Shown: positions 33,936-42,264 of the stretch, piece after piece
Layout: each line of letters starts with the position of its first letter
Numbering within the stretch: the stretch's first letter is position 1
Source: Streptomyces sp. HD
GTDB taxonomy: Bacteria > Actinomycetota > Actinomycetes > Streptomycetales > Streptomycetaceae
DNA length: 64,000 bases
Reading direction: 5' to 3'
Assembly: GCF_028369295.1 (NCBI RefSeq)
Contig: NZ_JAQMYP010000016.1
Span: forward strand, 62,001 to 126,000
Notes under the pieces: generated by a model
Told to the model about the DNA's origin: nothing
The model's database searches: none
The model's input: the letters and a program-made list of their open reading frames with translations, nothing else
Made by a program: the position numbers and the translations under genes

Positions 33936-36476
33936 CTATGTCGCCGTCTGCGGTGGCGGGGCGTACTCGGTGAGCAGGAGGGCGATGTCGTCCGCCCTGT
34001 CGGCGGAACGGCGGGCGTCCCGCAGCAGCGCGTCGGCCAGATCCTCCAGGCGGCCCCCGCCTATGCGGGCCAGTGACGCCCGGAGCCGGTCGACGTCGGA
34101 ATCGATGTCCGAGTCACGCCTCTCGATCAGTCCGTCTGTGTACAGGGCCAGGACCGACCCGGGTACGAGGCGCAGCTCCGACTCCGGAAAGTGTGCCGCT
34201 GTGTCGATGCCGAGCAGAGGGCCGCCGGGCACATCCAGGATTTCGGCCTGCCCGTCGGGCAGGCGCAGCAAGGGCGGGGGGTGGCCGGCACGGACGATGC
34301 GCACGACCCCCGAGCGAGGATGGAGGCGGGCGTAGCAGCAGCTTGCGAGGAGCGCCGGGTCGAGGTCCATGTGGAGTCGGTTGGTGTTGGCGACGACGTC
34401 GCTCGGCCGGTGGCCGGCGGTGGCGAAAGCCCGCACCGCGCTGCGCAGCTGGCCCATGGCAGCCGCAGCGGCGACATTGTGCCCCTCGACGTCCCCGACG
34501 ATCAGCGCGACCTCGTCGCCGGTGGGGATGACGTCGTACCAGTCGCCGCCGATGTCCATCCCTCTGGTGCCCGGAAGATAGCGCCCGGTGACATCGAGGC
34601 CCGGCAGTGTGGGCAGCCCGTGCGGCAGCAGCGCGTTCTGCAGGCCGCGGGCGAGGGCGAATTCGGCGTCGTAGAGCCTGGCGCGTTCCAGGGCCTGGGC
34701 GATGAGGCCGCCCAGCGCGGTGAGGACTCCGCGCTCCTCGTCGGGAAATCGGTGGACGTCGTCGAAGCCGAGCAGGCAGACGCCGACCGGGCGGTTCGAG
34801 GCGATCAAGGGCAGGAATGCCCAGGAGTTGGACTGACTGACCATGATCCCGGGGTAGGTCTCGAGAAGCTCCTCACGGGACTCGACGAACAGCGGGGCCC
34901 CGGAGGTCAGCGCGTCCGTCACGGGCAGCCGGGCATGCAGCGGGGTGCCTTCGAACCGGGTGAGAAAGCGCTTCGAGTAGCCGCGCTGATCGAGCAGGCG
35001 CAGGCGCCGCTCCTCCACCACGGCGATCGCCAGCTTCTGACCGCCGAAAGCGGGCAGGAGCTGCTCCGCGACGGCCTCGAACACCTCGTGCGCGGTGACC
35101 GCCTCGGTGAGCGCGCTGCCCAGCGTGAGCACCCGGTAGAGGGAACCCACGCGCGGGGCCGCGGGCGGAGGTGACCAGGAGGCGGGCGGCCCCCCTGCCG
35201 TGAGGGTGGTTGCACCGGGTCCGGTGTCGGCCGGTACGGGCTGTCGCGCCGGTGCCACCCACCCCGTCATGCCCTGAGCGCCCGGGTGGAGGGAGAAGAC
35301 CAGCCAATTGTCCGGTGGGCGGCGGACCAGGAAGGAGACCGGTTGCTGGGAGACCAGGGCGGCCCGGTAGCGGTCCTCGTACACGGGATCGGCCAGCCAG
35401 GGCAGGACGTCCCAGGGGCGTCGGCCGAGCAGTTCATCCTGGCGGACCCGCAGCAGACTCTCCAGGCTGTGGTTGGCGTAGGCGAGGCGTCCGTCGGGCG
35501 AGAGCGCGAAGAAGCCGTCCGCGAGCCGCTCGATCGCCGCCACGGCGGCCATGCGGCTCCCGGAGTCGAGTACGGCGCCGACCAGATGGGCTGAAGCCTC
35601 CAGGTCGTCAGGGCTCTCGGGCACCCGGCCCCACAGCTCGACGGTGTGGTGGCCTCCGCGGCCGTCCCGGATGCGCAGGCAGTGTGCCAGTACGTGGCGT
35701 TCCTGGACCGCGGCACGGGCGGCGGACCGGAAGCCGGGCAGATCCGTGGGCTCGATCATGGCCGCCAGGGTGGCCGCCCGTCCGTCGAACTCGCGGGGCG
35801 GCATTCCGAAGATCGCGCACAGCTCGTCGTCGGCCGTGAGGGCTCCGGTCTTGAGATTCCAGTCGAACAGACCCACCCGGATCACCGGAGCGGATGGCAG
35901 CGGGACCACTACCGGAGCCGTTCGCTCGTCGTACTCACCGAGCGCGCCGCGGGCCCGCAGTCCGGCGAGGGTGGTGCCCAGCCGGTCGGCGGCGGAGCGC
36001 AGCTTCCGGCGCTGCGCCCTCGACAATCCTGTCCCGTCCGGCCTGGCCGTCCACACCACGGCGATGGTGCCGAAGGTCCGCTCGCCCGCCCGTACGGGGA
36101 CCGACGCAGAGCCGAACGGGTAGGGCAGGGCGACCGAGAGCTGCGGGAAGCGCCGCATGGTCTCCTCCGCGCCGGCCAGATGGACCATGCGCCCGGAGCG
36201 GTATGCCTCCGCCACCGGCAGACCGCTGTTCACCGGGATCCGACGCCACCCGCTGAGCAGGGAGGGTGGCGACCCGCACGACGCGGCTACTACGAGCGAG
36301 CGGTGGTCGCCGGAGAGCAGAAACACGCTTCCGGTATGCGCTCCGGCCAGCTCCACGGCACCGACGATGGCACTGACCAGCGCGTCGTCGCGCTCGGGCG
36401 CCTCGCCGACACTTGCGGCGCCGAACGGGTACAAGTTCGATGCCACACCGTTGGCCGACACGTTGCCCTCGATCAT
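33936..36476 (-). CDS. GAF/PAS/PP2C (SpoIIE-type) phosphatase
   Basis: The 846-aa product combines a GAF-like domain (about 25-170), two PAS-like regions (about 190-300 and 310-400, the latter with ERLADGFFALSPDGRLAYAN), a second GAF domain (about 450-600) and a SpoIIE-type PP2C domain (about 625-840). The catalytic metal motifs are MDIGGDWYDVI, VGDVEGHNVAAAAAMGQLR and RADDIALLL near the C-terminus. Such proteins dephosphorylate anti-sigma-factor antagonists in streptomycete stress or development switches. There is no anti-sigma kinase domain and no partner gene nearby. ATG 36476 has no clear ribosome binding site. Confidence 0.9.
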   Translation of the reverse strand: MIEGNVSANGVASNLYPFGAASVGEAPERDDALVSAIVGAVELAGAHTGSVFLLSGDHRSLVVAASCGSPPSLLSGWRRIPVNSGLPVAEAYRSGRMVHLAGAEETMRRFPQLSVALPYPFGSASVPVRAGERTFGTIAVVWTARPDGTGLSRAQRRKLRSAADRLGTTLAGLRARGALGEYDERTAPVVVPLPSAPVIRVGLFDWNLKTGALTADDELCAIFGMPPREFDGRAATLAAMIEPTDLPGFRSAARAAVQERHVLAHCLRIRDGRGGHHTVELWGRVPESPDDLEASAHLVGAVLDSGSRMAAVAAIERLADGFFALSPDGRLAYANHSLESLLRVRQDELLGRRPWDVLPWLADPVYEDRYRAALVSQQPVSFLVRRPPDNWLVFSLHPGAQGMTGWVAPARQPVPADTGPGATTLTAGGPPASWSPPPAAPRVGSLYRVLTLGSALTEAVTAHEVFEAVAEQLLPAFGGQKLAIAVVEERRLRLLDQRGYSKRFLTRFEGTPLHARLPVTDALTSGAPLFVESREELLETYPGIMVSQSNSWAFLPLIASNRPVGVCLLGFDDVHRFPDEERGVLTALGGLIAQALERARLYDAEFALARGLQNALLPHGLPTLPGLDVTGRYLPGTRGMDIGGDWYDVIPTGDEVALIVGDVEGHNVAAAAAMGQLRSAVRAFATAGHRPSDVVANTNRLHMDLDPALLASCCYARLHPRSGVVRIVRAGHPPPLLRLPDGQAEILDVPGGPLLGIDTAAHFPESELRLVPGSVLALYTDGLIERRDSDIDSDVDRLRASLARIGGGRLEDLADALLRDARRSADRADDIALLLTEYAPPPQTAT

Positions 36477-36765
36477 CGATGGATAATTTGTTCCATTTTA
36501 GGGCGGTCCATGGCTCCCCGTGGACACGTGTCGGGCCGGGAAGGCCGTCCAGCATCCATGGACCGAGCGGCAAGTTCCTACGTTTCCGCTCGGCCGGCCA
36601 GAGCAGGGGCCCACCCGACCGGGATCGACCTGTCGCAGAAGCAGCTCGCCACGGCTCGCACGATGCGGGCGGATACTGAGGGCCCCGGCACCCGCCCGAA
36701 AGACCGCGAAATGTATCCGGTGGAGATTCCGCGCTCGGGTACCTTGACGGTTGTCTTAACGGAGT

Positions 36766-36825
36766 TTGGCGGACACGAACAAGGACAATCCTCGTCGGCA
36801 GGTGCGGCTGTCGTTCCTTGCGTGA
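36766..36825 (+). pseudogene. yjbQ 3'-end relic
   Basis: One frame encodes LADTNKDNPRRQVRLSFLA and a stop, aligning with the end of the intact yjbQ product at 466-528 (LVDTNKDNANRQVRLTFLAG). The DNA is also similar (GACACGAACAAGGACAA in both). No other part of the gene is present. It lies 130 bases before a tRNA 3'-end relic. Confidence 0.75.
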
Positions 36826-36952
36826 CGAGGGCGCCGACTGCAGGTCTGAAGCCCGGCCGAACCAAACGCGTCCGCTGTGTTGTCCGAGCAGCGGGCCTTG
36901 CCTCTGATCGGCCGTGGTTCGGATGGGGTGGGCGTAGCGGCGGACTCATCAT

Positions 36953-36994
36953 CCGTCGGCCGTGGGTTCGAGTCCCATCCGCCCCACCATCGCT
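36953..36994 (+). pseudogene. tRNA 3'-end relic (copy 2)
   Basis: These 42 bases repeat 11095-11136 with two differences, including the T-arm (one C to T in the stem 3' strand) and acceptor end CCGCCCCACCA. The tail GCAGAAAGG with CTGACCTGCGGAAACGC (about 37002-37030) matches the hairpin after copy 1. No 5' half is present. Confidence 0.75.
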
Positions 36995-37139
36995 CACCCA
37001 TGCAGAAAGGTTCTGACCTGCGGAAACGCGGTTTGGAGGGGTGTTTCGTGTTAGGCGGTTACCTGGAGTCGGTGTGGCGAACGGGCTTCTTCGTGAGTCT
37101 CGCCCGGCCACTGACCCCTTCTGACCTTGGCTTTAGGGG

Positions 37140-37380
37140 GGGGGATCGGTAGTTGACGGTCCCACGTGCCGTCCACTGAACACTGCCGCTCATGGACGTC
37201 TTCCAACTGCCGACACGCTCAGGCAGGTTGCGCCACGGTCTGCCGGTGTGGTCCTGGAGCAGGATCCCGTTGATCGCCGGGCGGTGGTCGTTCTCCTGGC
37301 GGCCACGATCCGATCCGCCGGACGGAACCTGGACGGATGCCGATGCGGTTGTTCGCTCGGAGCGCCCAGTACCTAGCAAG
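37140..37380 (-). pseudogene. IS5-family transposase N-terminal relic
   Basis: Read leftwards the DNA encodes ENDHRPAINGILLQDHTGRP, WRNLPERVGSWKT and, in a shifted frame, RWTADGTW. This is the N-terminal DUF4096 part of an IS5-family transposase. It is the same relic as at 11300-11445 but longer. A third copy of the CTGACCTGCGGAAACGC hairpin loop follows at about 37387-37405. The rest of 36477-37591 shows no gene. Confidence 0.65.
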
Positions 37381-37591
37381 GTCTCTCTGACCTGCGGAAA
37401 CGCGGCTGGAGAGGCTATGTGCGGCGTCCACCGCCGCTACGGTGAAGACAGGGCCTGCTGGAACCACTCGGAATGGGGTCGCCCCCCGAGCTACCAGGAC
37501 GCCCTGCCTTCGTGCGCGTACGGCTGGAAGATCACCCGCTCAGGAACTCCGTTCGATCTGCGCGTTCCGAGATCGGTTGAGAGACGGCTTC

Positions 37592-38761
37592 TCACCCTGG
37601 TCTGTCAGTCGGCCTGATCTGGCCTGCGTCCAAGCGTGCGGCAGCTGCGGCGAGCTGGCCGGCACTGTCCTTGAGCAGGCCCCAGTTGTGGTCCTTGGCT
37701 GCTTGGATACACCGGGCAAGGTGGGTGTGCAGCGGGGACCACAGCGGGCCGAAGGACCAGAGATTCAAAGGCCGACGCAAGACCGTCAGCCACGTCGGCC
37801 AGGCCGCGCGCGCCGCAAGCCTGCGCCAGGTGCAACGATTCCAGGAATCCATCCGGGCCGCTGAGCAATGGCGGACAGTATGTGAGGGCTTCACTTCTGC
37901 GGCCCGGGCCCCGGTCGGCACAGTGCAGCGGGCGGCTGTCGAAGAGGGCCTTGGGGTCGCTGTACCAGACAGAGCGCTCTTGTATCCGCGGTATTCCTCG
38001 CCCGGCCACCACCCCAGCAGCCGCCGCGGCAACTCGTCGGCCAGGCGGGACCGAAGGAGATTCAGCCGGGTGCGTACGGTTCGGCAGGCGGCGCAGTCGC
38101 GCAGATGGGCGTAGACGTCGCCGTGCAACGGCAGATAGGCGGAGATCAGGACGTCCACTCCGCCGTGCAGCCGGCAGTCGACGTGGTCGGCCTGGTGCAG
38201 ATGGGCGGCGGCCTGGGCTCGGCGCAGTACCGTCAGCGCGGACCGATACCGGTCGGGGAGCTGGGCACGTGGCAGCCCCGTCACGTCGGCCACGGCGGCC
38301 GGAGACTCGCGCTCGACCAGCGTGTGCCAGATGAGGCACCGGTCGACGGCGGGCAGCCGTTGGTAGGACTGCGAGAGTCCGTAGTCCTCGTCCATCGACC
38401 ACAGCCCTCCCTCCGACACCCACCTGCGGAATCCGGGGGACATCTGGCGCGGATCGACCTCGACCGCTTCGCGGCGCACCGAGGCCAGCAGATTCACCCG
38501 CAGGCAGGTGCCGTGCAGGCCGGTCGCGGCGCGCGACCCTCTGGACACCTGATCGCGGAGCCGTGAGAAGGCGTACGCCGACAGGAGCTCTGCCAGCTCA
38601 GGCACGGCAACGCATGTGAGTGCGTACGCGTGGACGGCGGTGTGATGGCGGTGATGGATGGCTTCGAACCAGGGAATCCGGTCCCGGTCCACTGTTCGCA
38701 ACAGGGCGTGGTCACCGGGCAGTTGGACGCTGGAAAAAGGACGGGGGGTGGCAGTGGGCAT
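37592..38761 (-). CDS. sigma-70-like protein with zinc-finger segment
   Basis: The 389-aa product resembles streptomycete sigma-factor-like proteins. An N-terminal helical region with YALTCVAVPELAELLSAYAF precedes a region-4-like segment, YQRLPAVDRCLIWHTLVERE followed by AAVADVTGLPRAQLPDRYRSAL. A zinc-binding HxxxCxxC motif follows (HGDVYAHLRDCAACRTV). The last 140 residues are Pro/Arg-rich and of doubtful frame; an overlapping frame there also looks coding. ATG 38761 follows GGAGAG. It is divergent from the secreted protease gene, which it may control. Confidence 0.6.
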   Translation of the reverse strand: MPTATPRPFSSVQLPGDHALLRTVDRDRIPWFEAIHHRHHTAVHAYALTCVAVPELAELLSAYAFSRLRDQVSRGSRAATGLHGTCLRVNLLASVRREAVEVDPRQMSPGFRRWVSEGGLWSMDEDYGLSQSYQRLPAVDRCLIWHTLVERESPAAVADVTGLPRAQLPDRYRSALTVLRRAQAAAHLHQADHVDCRLHGGVDVLISAYLPLHGDVYAHLRDCAACRTVRTRLNLLRSRLADELPRRLLGWWPGEEYRGYKSALSGTATPRPSSTAARCTVPTGARAAEVKPSHTVRHCSAARMDSWNRCTWRRLAARAAWPTWLTVLRRPLNLWSFGPLWSPLHTHLARCIQAAKDHNWGLLKDSAGQLAAAAARLDAGQIRPTDRPG

Positions 38762-38993
38762 GGATGCTCTCCGAGGGAAACGGACACGGCCCGACCTGGT
38801 TCATGGTGTCCAACGAAGCGGTCTCACGGGGGTGGTTGCTCCAAGTGCGACAAGAACAGGGGGACTTGAACGCTTGGTCGGGCCTTCTCCGCCCGGCGGA
38901 TGATCCGCCCGACCTTCGTCGCCGCTTCACTGCGTCCCGTCCGGCAGGCGAGCCTCCTGAGGCCCGCCGCGCATTCTGCAGTTCGGAGGAAGC

Positions 38994-40130
38994 ATGGGAC
39001 GCGCAAGAGGCGGAAGCAGGCGCAGGCCCTTCATCGGGAAGTGGAAACTGGCCGTGGCCGGTATGGCCGTGACCGTCGGGGCGGCCGCAGTGCTCGACTC
39101 GGCCTACGGGTCCGAGACGAGCTTCATCGTCGGTGGGCAGGAGGCATCCGAGGAGTACCCGTTCATGGGATCGCTGCAGTCCCCCTCGGGAGACCATCAA
39201 TGCGGGGCGGCGCTCGTCGCACCCGCGGTCATGGTCACCGCCGCGCACTGCGTCCAGGGCGGGCAGGCGAGTGGGATGGCCGTGCGCATCGGCTCGAAGG
39301 ACCGTACGAGTGGAGGTGTGGTCGGGCAGGTGGCCCGTGTCGTACCGGCTCCGGATCGTGCGGACTTCGCCCTGCTCGTCCTGTTCGAGAAGGTCGCCGG
39401 CGCGCCGGTCGAGGTGGCCGGCAGCAGCCCGCAGCCGCGGCAGGCGGTCCGGCTGATCGGCTGGGGGCAGGACTGCCCGCAGAAGGGCTGCTCCACAGCA
39501 CCACCCAAGCAGTTGAAGGAACTGGACACCACGGTGCTGGCGGCGCAGGACTGCCCCGGGATCCAAGGGGGCGGGGAGTTGTGCTTCGCGGGCACCCCGA
39601 CGGACACAGCCTGCTTCGGGGACTCCGGCGGTCCGGCACTGGTGAAGGACGGGGCAGGCTGGCGGCTCGTCGGTACCACCAGCCGGGCGGGCGACGACTC
39701 CCGTCCCTCATGCGGTGACAGCAATGTGATCTACACCGATGTGACTGCCTTCCGGGACTTGATCGCCGCTCACGCCGCCGACGTCGGCGGCGGACCGCCC
39801 CCGTCAGGAGCCGAATCGTCGCAGGGGCCCGGGGGGAAAACCGGCGGGACACCGGGCTTTCCCGGCCTGCCGGGTTTTCCGGGTCTTCCGGGTCTTCCGG
39901 GGTTGCCGGGGGGAGCAGGAGCAGCCGGGGGCACTGGGGGCCCGGGCGGTCACGGAGCTCCGAGCAGTCCGGGGTTTCCGGGATTGCCGGGGTTGCCAGG
40001 GTTGCCGGGTGGCCCCGATGGGCCGGGGTTTCCGGGGTTGCCAGGGTTGCCGGGTGGTCCGCCGGGGTTCCCGGGCGATCCGGGGTTGCCGGGTGGTTCG
40101 CCAGGGTTCCCGGTAGGGCCGTTCGGCTGA
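38994..40130 (+). CDS. secreted trypsin-like protease with collagen-like tail
   Basis: The 378-aa product has an Arg-rich N-terminus and a hydrophobic signal segment (LAVAGMAVTVGAAAVL). A chymotrypsin-fold S1 protease domain begins at IVGG (residue 45): His85 in TAAHC, Asp124 in DRADFALL, Ser211 in GDSGGP. Six or more Cys can form disulfides. From about residue 283 to the end comes a Gly-X-Y region dominated by GFPGLPGLPG units, broken once by GGAGAAGGTGGPGG. A collagen-like triple helix could oligomerise the enzyme or tether it to surfaces. ATG 38994 follows GGAGG by five bases. Two strong hairpins lie downstream. Confidence 0.92.
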   Translation: MGRARGGSRRRPFIGKWKLAVAGMAVTVGAAAVLDSAYGSETSFIVGGQEASEEYPFMGSLQSPSGDHQCGAALVAPAVMVTAAHCVQGGQASGMAVRIGSKDRTSGGVVGQVARVVPAPDRADFALLVLFEKVAGAPVEVAGSSPQPRQAVRLIGWGQDCPQKGCSTAPPKQLKELDTTVLAAQDCPGIQGGGELCFAGTPTDTACFGDSGGPALVKDGAGWRLVGTTSRAGDDSRPSCGDSNVIYTDVTAFRDLIAAHAADVGGGPPPSGAESSQGPGGKTGGTPGFPGLPGFPGLPGLPGLPGGAGAAGGTGGPGGHGAPSSPGFPGLPGLPGLPGGPDGPGFPGLPGLPGGPPGFPGDPGLPGGSPGFPVGPFG

Positions 40131-40142
40131 CCCGGGCATGGT

Positions 40143-40191
40143 GAAGAGCTGCTCCGGCGGATGTTCGTCTCATCCGCCGGAGCAGCTCTTC
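40143..40191 (+). terminator. 21-bp perfect terminator hairpin
   Basis: Arms GAAGAGCTGCTCCGGCGGAT(G) and the exact complement pair over 21 bp with a 7-base loop, 13 bases after the protease stop. Confidence 0.88.
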
Positions 40192-40247
40192 GTGCGTTTG
40201 CGGAAACCTTCCGCGTCGGCGGGACGAGTACGGGCCCGAGCAGGACG

Positions 40248-40285
40248 ATGCCCGTCACCGAGCGACTGTGCTCGGTGACGGGCAT
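40248..40285. terminator. 16-bp perfect hairpin
   Basis: ATGCCCGTCACCGAGC and its exact complement flank a 6-base loop. It lies between the protease terminator and the leftward small gene and may act as a second or bidirectional terminator. Confidence 0.65.
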
Positions 40286-40352
40286 GGCGGGCTGCGTGTG
40301 CTCCACGGGGGTGGACGCGGGCATGGCCCGAGTCCCTTGGGCTGCCGCGGTG

Positions 40353-40556
40353 TCACGGGCGCCGAGCGGCGGTCGCATGCCGGTAGAGACGGGCGACGCG
40401 CTGCCGGACGGTGGCATCGAACTCGGGGGAGGGCTCCACGAACGTGTGACGGACTGACTCCTCGACGACAGCGTACGGGGGCTCGTACAGATCTCTGTCG
40501 TCGGTGTAGTCCCCGCCGGTGAGCGGTGCGTGCAGGTAGCTGTCGACCCAGGTCAT
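40353..40556 (-). CDS. small acidic protein of unknown function
   Basis: The 67-aa product begins MTWVDSYLHAPLTGGDYTDD and contains ESVRHTFVEPSPEFDATVRQ, so it is acidic and Tyr-rich in the first half and basic in the last. GAGGAG lies six bases before ATG 40556, which supports translation. There is no signal peptide and no recognised family. It is divergent from the histidine kinase gene; the 280-base gap between them has no gene but contains the short inverted repeat TTGTC-AGATTTC-GACAA at 40733-40749. Confidence 0.6.
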   Translation of the reverse strand: MTWVDSYLHAPLTGGDYTDDRDLYEPPYAVVEESVRHTFVEPSPEFDATVRQRVARLYRHATAARRP

Positions 40557-40836
40557 GGGGGTCTCCTCAAGGGTTGGGAGTCGGAGGAACGGCCGGTGGA
40601 AGGACCTCCGGCCACACCCGCATCACACCGGCGACGGAAGTCCGACGCATCCACCTGAGGGCGGGTCGGCCCGGCCCGGAAGTCGGGCTTGGCATGAAGC
40701 AGGGGACGCCGGACGGGAGCCCTGCTGGTTTGTCAGATTTCGACAAGACACGGCTCAACGGGGTCAAGCGGCTGAGTGGCGTGCCGACACCGGGCGTACT
40801 CCACGCCACACACCCTTACTGGCCGTTGGAGAACAC

Positions 40837-42210
40837 ATGAGATTGAGTGCCGGGGGAGAGGCCAGGGGCGCGACCAGCGGCGGCAGCGTCGCCGTGACCT
40901 GTGAAAAGGACGGGCAGTCGGCGCATTGCGCTCGACGCCGGACGATCCGCCCCCGTGGCGAACGGCAGGGAGACGGCCTCTCCCGGCCGCACCCCCGGCA
41001 ACGGCACCGTCGGCGCCAGCCGAGCCCGCGGCCGATCAAACGCGGGCGCTTCTACGACGTCGCACTCGCCGTCGGGTCAGCCGGCTTCAACCTGCTCAAC
41101 CTGCTCGTCTTCCTGCCCATGGCGGCCGCCCCCGCATTTGACGTGCCCACCAAACGCCGGCTGACCGTGATTGTTGCGGTGGCGGTGCTCGGTTCTCTGA
41201 GCCAAGCGGTGCGCAGGTCGAGACCGCTCGTGCCCGCCGCGCTGGCGGTGGCGGACACGGCGCTGCAGGGAACCAGCATCCTCCTCCCCGCCAGCGTCTA
41301 CACCCTCGTCATGCACAGTCGGCGCCGCTGGGCCGCGGTCGTCGTGGCCGCCGGGCTGGTGCTGCCCTGGCTCCCGTTGTCGCCCGTCTTCGGTAGGTTC
41401 CCCGCCGATGCGCCGTGGGTCGCGGTGCTCGTGGACGGGACAATACGCTCCCTGGTCTCGGTGGGCGTTCCCCTCCTGGTCGCCTGGGCGGTGCGCGGCC
41501 ATCGGCTGCACATCAGCGTGTTGTACGACCAGGCGCAGCGGCTCAAACGCGAGCAGGAGCTGCTGGCGTACAACGCGGCCCTGCAAGAGCGGGTCCGGCT
41601 GGCCCGGGACCTGCACGACGTGGTGGCCCACTACATCGGCCTCATCGTGATCCAGGCAGGGGCGCTGGAAGTCGGCGCACAGGCCGCCGGAGAGCGGACC
41701 GGCGCCCTGATCGGCGGCTTGGGGCGCCGGGCCATGACAGAGCTTCGGGACCTGGTCGACGTACTGCGTGATCCGGCCGCCGACAGCCGCAATTGCGCCG
41801 GCGAGCGGTGGTTGAGGGACGTTGCGGAGCTGGTGGAACGCGTCCGCCAGGCAGGGGTCGACGTTTCCTGGCGGACGACCGGAGAACTGCCGGACACGGG
41901 GGCTGCCGCCTACAAGACGCTTTACCGAGCCGCCCAGGAGGGCCTTTCCAACGCGATGCGGCACGCTTCCGGCTCCTGGATCCGACTGGAGGCGACAGGT
42001 GACCGGAACAGGCTGGAGCTGACCGTGCGCAACGGACCAGCGGCCGTGCCCACTGCGGCGGCCCGGCTGCCCAGCGGCGGGCGCGGCCTTGCCGGAGCGC
42101 TGGAGCGCGTCAACGAGCTCGGTGGCCACCTGAGCTGGGCGCGCACCCCCGACGGGGGCTTTTGGATGCACGTGAGCATCCCGGCGCATGCCGAACGCCA
42201 GGCGGCCTGA
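40837..42210 (+). CDS. NarL-family sensor histidine kinase
   Basis: The 457-aa product has a basic cytoplasmic head of about 70 residues, then five or six membrane segments (VALAVGSAGFNLLNLLVFLP to SVGVPLLVAWAV). A HisKA_3 dimerisation domain follows, with the phosphorylated His in RLARDLHDVVAHYIGLI, then the ATPase domain with N-box EGLSNAMRHA and G-box GGRGLAGALERVNELGG. The signal is unknown, as the sensor is membrane-embedded. ATG 40837 follows TTGGAG; the frame is open upstream to 40555. The cognate regulator starts 54 bases downstream. Confidence 0.9.
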   Translation: MRLSAGGEARGATSGGSVAVTCEKDGQSAHCARRRTIRPRGERQGDGLSRPHPRQRHRRRQPSPRPIKRGRFYDVALAVGSAGFNLLNLLVFLPMAAAPAFDVPTKRRLTVIVAVAVLGSLSQAVRRSRPLVPAALAVADTALQGTSILLPASVYTLVMHSRRRWAAVVVAAGLVLPWLPLSPVFGRFPADAPWVAVLVDGTIRSLVSVGVPLLVAWAVRGHRLHISVLYDQAQRLKREQELLAYNAALQERVRLARDLHDVVAHYIGLIVIQAGALEVGAQAAGERTGALIGGLGRRAMTELRDLVDVLRDPAADSRNCAGERWLRDVAELVERVRQAGVDVSWRTTGELPDTGAAAYKTLYRAAQEGLSNAMRHASGSWIRLEATGDRNRLELTVRNGPAAVPTAAARLPSGGRGLAGALERVNELGGHLSWARTPDGGFWMHVSIPAHAERQAA

Positions 42211-42264
42211 CCCTACGACAAAGCAGACCGGTACGAATGACCGTACGGAAGAGGGGAAGAGGCC

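Noticed and set aside
33676..34335. Rightward ORF starting MATVPEPLSLKGRQALDEFNRAF
   Set aside because: It runs antisense over the PP2C catalytic domain, has no family resemblance and no ribosome binding site.
39840..40130. CRISPR-like or satellite repeat in the protease tail
   Set aside because: The repeats are short, frame-locked to Gly-X-Y codons and lie inside an open reading frame, so they are coding collagen-like repeats.
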